Shown: positions 61,401-64,000 of the stretch, piece by piece
Numbering within the stretch: position 1 is the first letter of the stretch
Layout: each line of letters starts with the position of its first letter
Assembly: GCF_042684645.1 (NCBI RefSeq)
Contig: NZ_JBHULV010000028.1
Coordinates: 124,001 to 188,000 of the forward strand
Direction: 5' to 3'
DNA length: 64,000 nucleotides
From: Pseudopedobacter alpinus
GTDB taxonomy: Bacteria; Bacteroidota; Bacteroidia; Sphingobacteriales; Sphingobacteriaceae
Position numbers and translations under genes: made by a program
The notes under the pieces: generated by a model
What the model was told of the DNA's origin: nothing
The model's database searches: none
What the model saw: the letters and a program-made list of their open reading frames with translations, nothing else

Positions 61401-61726
61401 AAAGAACGAAAGCAAATCACAACTTGCATCCTATTCTTCTATAAATTCAACATGTTGTTGTAAATATCAGTTTTGCAAAGAACGAAAGCAAATCACAACG
61501 AAAACTTACACAAAGAAATAAATTCTTCTGTTGTTGTAAATATCAGTTTTGCAAAGAACGAAAGCAAATCACAACGTAAAAATTCCCAATCTTTACTTTT
61601 TATTGTTGTTGTAAATATCAGTTTTGCAAAGAACGAAAGCAAATCACAACTTTACCATGGCGTAAGTGAGCATACCAAAGGTTGTTGTAAATATCAGTTT
61701 TGCAAAGAACGAAAGCAAATCACAAC
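49462..61726 (-). CRISPR. type II-C CRISPR array, 162 uninterrupted repeats
   Basis: The plus-strand repeat is 46 bp: it begins GTTGTTGTAAATATCAG and ends AAAGCAAATCACAAC. Spacers are 30 nt, sometimes 29, giving a period of 76. From the start positions I count 162 repeats; the ones I read match one another, and none is interrupted. The repeat ends (GTTGT...ACAAC) are complementary. The anti-repeat in the tracrRNA shows that the working crRNA strand is minus (repeat begins GTTGTGATTTGCTTTCG), so transcription runs toward cas2. At least eight spacers occur twice. The 53 bp between the terminator and repeat 1 are AT-rich without a clear motif. Confidence 0.98.
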
Positions 61727-61790
61727 TTGGGAACCTGTTGCCCATTACATCGAAAACTTGTTGTAAATATCAGTTTTGCAAAGAACGAAA

Positions 61791-61846
61791 TGGAGCTTGC
61801 GGAATTCTTGAATGCCTTTAAAAATCATTAAACAATAATGAAAAAA
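61791..61846. mobile_element. 56-bp element copy E1 inside CRISPR repeat 163
   Basis: Inserted after nucleotide 34 of the repeat (GAACGAAA | GCAAATCACAAC). It starts TGGAGCTTGCGG. It holds an imperfect hairpin (GGAATT-CTTG-AATGCC, one mismatch) right after GGAGCTTGC and a perfect one (TCATTA-AACAA-TAATGA) near its end. There is no clear target duplication. Confidence 0.6.
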
Positions 61847-61998
61847 GCAAATCACAACCAAAGTATTGTAATTAACAGAATAAACCAACTTGTTGTAAAT
61901 ATCAGTTTTGCAAAGAACGAAAGCAAATCACAACTGGAGGAGTACAACAGCAGCGGGAACATTAGTTGTTGTAAATATCAGTTTTGCAAAGAACGAAA

Positions 61999-62054
61999 TG
62001 GAGCTTGCGGAATTCTTGAATGCCTTTAAAAATCATTAAACAATAATGAAAAAA
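61999..62054. mobile_element. 56-bp element copy E2 inside CRISPR repeat 165
   Basis: Identical to E1 and at the same nucleotide of the repeat. The spacers on both sides differ from those around E1, so this is not a block copy of repeat 163. Confidence 0.6.
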
Positions 62055-62205
62055 GCAAATCACAACTTTTGCCGGGTCTATGTATGTTGTGAAATCGTTG
62101 TTGTAAATATCAGTTTTGCAAAGAACGAAAGCAAATCACAACAATATTGGCAAAAGGAAGGATGGCACATTGTTGTTGTAAATATCAGTTTTGCAAATAA
62201 CGAAA

Positions 62206-62260
62206 TGGAGCTTGTGAAATTCTTGAAAGCCCCTAAAAAACAATAGAAATCTTGAAAACA
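62206..62260. mobile_element. diverged 55-bp element copy E3 inside repeat 167
   Basis: It keeps TGGAGCTTG at the start and the same insertion point but differs at many inner positions (GTGAAATTCTTGAAAGCCCC). The host repeat also has changes (CAAATAACG; the end is CACCAT instead of CACAAC). Probably the oldest copy or a separate family member. Confidence 0.55.
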
Positions 62261-62337
62261 GCAAATCACCATATCAAGCTTCGACTCCGCTCCTGCCTGA
62301 CAAATTGTTGTAAATATCTGTTTTTTAAAAAATATAA

Positions 62338-62393
62338 TGGAGCTTGCGGAATTCTTGCATGCCTTTAAAAATCATTAAACAATAATGAAAAAA
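62338..62393. mobile_element. 56-bp element copy E4 in degenerate repeat 168
   Basis: One base differs from E1 (CTTGCATGCC for CTTGAATGCC). The insertion point is the same; the repeat half before it is A/T-converted. Confidence 0.55.
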
Positions 62394-62470
62394 GCAAATC
62401 ACAACATCAAGCTTCGACTCCGCTCCTGCCTGACAAATTGTTGTAAATATCAGTTTTTTAAAAAATATAA

Positions 62471-62526
62471 TGGAGCTTGCGGAATTCTTGAATGCCTTTA
62501 AAAATCATTAAACAATAATGAAAAAA
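62471..62526. mobile_element. 56-bp element copy E5 in degenerate repeat 169
   Basis: Identical to E1; it is part of the 133-bp tandem duplication with E4. The final repeat half GCAAATCACAAC ends at 62538, the last recognisable array sequence. Confidence 0.55.
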
Positions 62527-62538
62527 GCAAATCACAAC

Positions 62539-62705
62539 TTCCTACGGAGCCATTAATAAGTTCATTCACTCCTTCAACTAAAGGACTACTATAGGACGAC
62601 TAAGAGATAAACGTAGGATGAAGATAGCAGGTTGAACAGAAATTAGAACCACATCTCTAACTTATTGTATAATAAATTTGAGATCAATATTTAAACTTCC
62701 TGATA
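62539..62705. other. array-flanking region, candidate leader or trailer
   Basis: 167 bp between the last repeat half and the hydroxylase gene. No strong terminator or perfect promoter is seen. If the array is read from the minus strand, a pre-crRNA promoter could be here, although II-C arrays often use promoters inside repeats. Confidence 0.35.
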
Positions 62706-63680
62706 TTAATTTCCATTTTCTTTAATCAAATGAAAGTGATTTGGCGTAACAGATTCGTCTTTAACAGAATTATTCTGCTCTAAATGGTTAAAAGATTTAA
62801 GTTTTTCGTGGTAAATATCTGAAGGGTCTCCAAATAGGAAAAACCATTTCTTTTTAAAGCCTTTTGCATCACGCATATCCTTCCATATATCAATAAATTC
62901 ATGGAAATTGATATAAAACGGATTTCCTTTTTTCTCTAATTTATGAGTTAGTCCATAAATTACTTTTTCATCCTCTGGTTCGTAAGTGCCAAAAATTCTG
63001 TCCCAAATGATAAATGTGGCTCCAAAATTCTTGTTAATGTATTTCTCTTGTGAGCCATGATGTACCCGATGGTTAGATGGAGTCGCAAAAATGTATTCGA
63101 AAAATGGAGGTAATTTTTTAATGTATTCTGTGTGAACCCAAAACTGAAAAAGTACTGCAACTTGATTAGCAACAAAGAAAACCAAGGGGTGAAAACCAGA
63201 CAATGCAACTGGCAAAAAGAATATAATTTTAATATGCTGCACCCAACTTAACCTAAATGAAACGGTTAGGTTATAGTTTTCTCCGCTATGATGTACAACA
63301 TGAGTGGCCCACCAAAACCTTTGATGGTGAGATATACGATGCGACCAATAACTACAAAAGTCTAAAAGAACATAACATGGGATAACCATCCACCAGTTTA
63401 AAAACATTCGCCATGGCAGTAAATTGTAAACAGCAACTACAATAAAAAACAGTCCAAATTTTAAAAGAAAGGCAATAAAAACATTTCCAATACCTACAAA
63501 TATAGATGCAATAGTTTCTACTTTGTTATACATCTCTGGGTGTTGTTTACGCGAAACAAACCATTCTATTAGCACAAATAGAAACATAAAAGGTGCCGCC
63601 CAAACAATTATCTCCGGAGCTTCTGTGCTTAAGTTTGTTAAAGTATTTAAATCAATAGGTGATGCCCCAAAAATATTCAT
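62706..63680 (-). CDS. fatty acid hydroxylase / sterol desaturase family membrane protein
   Basis: A 324-residue di-iron membrane oxygenase. The three His clusters are HRISHH, HVVHHSGENYN and HRVHHGSQ, spaced as in the family. There are about four to five membrane helices (roughly 25-45, 52-80, 90-110 and 160-190). It probably hydroxylates or desaturates a lipid or alkylglycerol; the substrate is unknown. It is unrelated to CRISPR function and probably marks the return to core genome. Single gene, with no partner seen. Confidence 0.85.
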   Translation of the reverse strand: MNIFGASPIDLNTLTNLSTEAPEIIVWAAPFMFLFVLIEWFVSRKQHPEMYNKVETIASIFVGIGNVFIAFLLKFGLFFIVVAVYNLLPWRMFLNWWMVIPCYVLLDFCSYWSHRISHHQRFWWATHVVHHSGENYNLTVSFRLSWVQHIKIIFFLPVALSGFHPLVFFVANQVAVLFQFWVHTEYIKKLPPFFEYIFATPSNHRVHHGSQEKYINKNFGATFIIWDRIFGTYEPEDEKVIYGLTHKLEKKGNPFYINFHEFIDIWKDMRDAKGFKKKWFFLFGDPSDIYHEKLKSFNHLEQNNSVKDESVTPNHFHLIKENGN

Positions 63681-63899
63681 AGAAAAAAATTATTATCAAA
63701 GTATTTGGTAGTGATTATTCAAGAAAATTGAATGGTAGTAAAATATAAACCTAACAAATCTTTACTTAAAGTAAGTATCAAGATGCTCTAATATAGTAAT
63801 TTTAACTATATACGTTGCGTTTAATATCGAATTTTATGCAAAACCTCTAGTTTTACTAATTTTTGGTGTCTTTTTCTTTTAACATCCAAACGTTAAACA
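63681..63899. other. AT-rich intergenic region
   Basis: 219 bp between the hydroxylase start and the tail of the next gene. No gene, repeat or clear promoter is seen. Confidence 0.3.
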
Positions 63900-64000
63900 C
63901 TAAAACAACTGCTTTTTATGCTCTATCTTCACATTTTCCAACAAGACATTCACTGTTTGATGTTTAACACCTATATTTTGCAATTGCGGAATTAATAAAA
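63900..64000 (-). CDS. 3' end of an unidentified gene, cut by window edge
   Basis: On the minus strand an open frame enters from the window end and stops at 63900. It reads PQLQNIGVKHQTVNVLLEN and a basic tail. The pattern (I/V-x-H-x-T-V-x-V near the C-terminus) resembles the cytoplasmic end of cation-diffusion-facilitator transporters (HxTIQxE), but 33 residues are too few for a call. Confidence 0.35.
   Translation of the reverse strand, partial: LLIPQLQNIGVKHQTVNVLLENVKIEHKKQLF

Larger units (their letters stand above)
61727..62538 (-). repeat. degenerate array end with interrupted repeats 163-169
   Basis: Repeats 163 (61757), 165 (61965), 167 (62172), 168 (62305) and 169 (62438) are interrupted by a 55-56 bp element, while 164 (61889-61934) and 166 (62097-62142) are whole. 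Repeats 163 and 164 carry G1 to C. Repeats 168 and 169 also have the bases before the insert changed to an A/T run (TTAAAAAATATAA), and form a 133-bp tandem duplication with an identical spacer-like segment that holds CTTCGACTCCGCTC. If transcription is minus, this is the upstream (leader) side of the array. Confidence 0.85.

Noticed and set aside
50163..61766. Dozens of 60-99 codon open frames that start MQRTKANHN
   Set aside because: They are the CRISPR repeat translated; the 76-bp period returns each frame after three units. No ribosome site or family.

Overview
The window is AT-rich DNA from a member of the Bacteroidota, most likely Sphingobacteriaceae (Pedobacter-like). This rests on protein families seen rather than on any search. 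Supporting signs are TTTG/TAnnTTTG promoters (the sucD promoter is a textbook case), type IX secretion cargo with C-terminal sorting domains, DUF4293 and DUF5362 proteins, a fused ccoNO cbb3 oxidase, and a type II-C CRISPR system with a Bacteroidota-type repeat and tracrRNA.

Region 1 (1-34.5 kb) is mostly core genome: a UbiD-family decarboxylase cut by the window edge, ychF, tRNA-Arg(CCG), sucD, an ABC exporter with truA, two secreted T9SS cargo proteins (one a large nuclease), an M23 lipoprotein, rpsA, and a glycolytic operon (pfkA, a BadF-type kinase, gapA) facing a Nudix-type regulator. purU follows, then the cbb3 oxidase cluster ccoNO-Q-P-G-H plus a SafE-like exporter on the minus strand. 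At 4.0-8.2 kb an inversion of about 2.25 kb has split two genes: a TPR sensor histidine kinase and an outer-membrane beta-barrel protein each lie in two halves, on opposite strands.

Region 2 (34.5-42.4 kb) holds an acetyl-CoA hydrolase/transferase, a ketoacyl synthase, a 198-bp direct repeat, the second cbb3 cluster (ccoI-ccoS, with ccoS only 58 codons long) and an acyltransferase. Both cco clusters have a GTGA-N6-TCAC palindrome upstream, which suggests one CRP/FNR-type regulator for oxidase subunits and copper delivery.

Region 3 (42.5-62.7 kb) is a complete type II-C CRISPR-Cas locus. It contains a minus-strand tracrRNA, cas9 (1435 aa), a REP-associated tyrosine transposase (RAYT) gene placed tightly before cas1, then cas1, cas2 and a bidirectional terminator. 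The array has 162 uninterrupted 46-bp repeats and about 30-nt spacers. The anti-repeat shows that crRNA is read from the minus strand, toward the cas genes. At the far end, five repeats are interrupted at one exact nucleotide by a 55-56 bp hairpin-containing element, alternating with intact repeats. An HUH transposase in the cas operon together with short elements inserted at one fixed site in CRISPR repeats is the most unusual feature here. It suggests a RAYT/REP-like element that targets CRISPR repeats, but this is a hypothesis.

The window ends with a membrane fatty-acid hydroxylase/sterol desaturase gene and the 3' tail of an unidentified gene.
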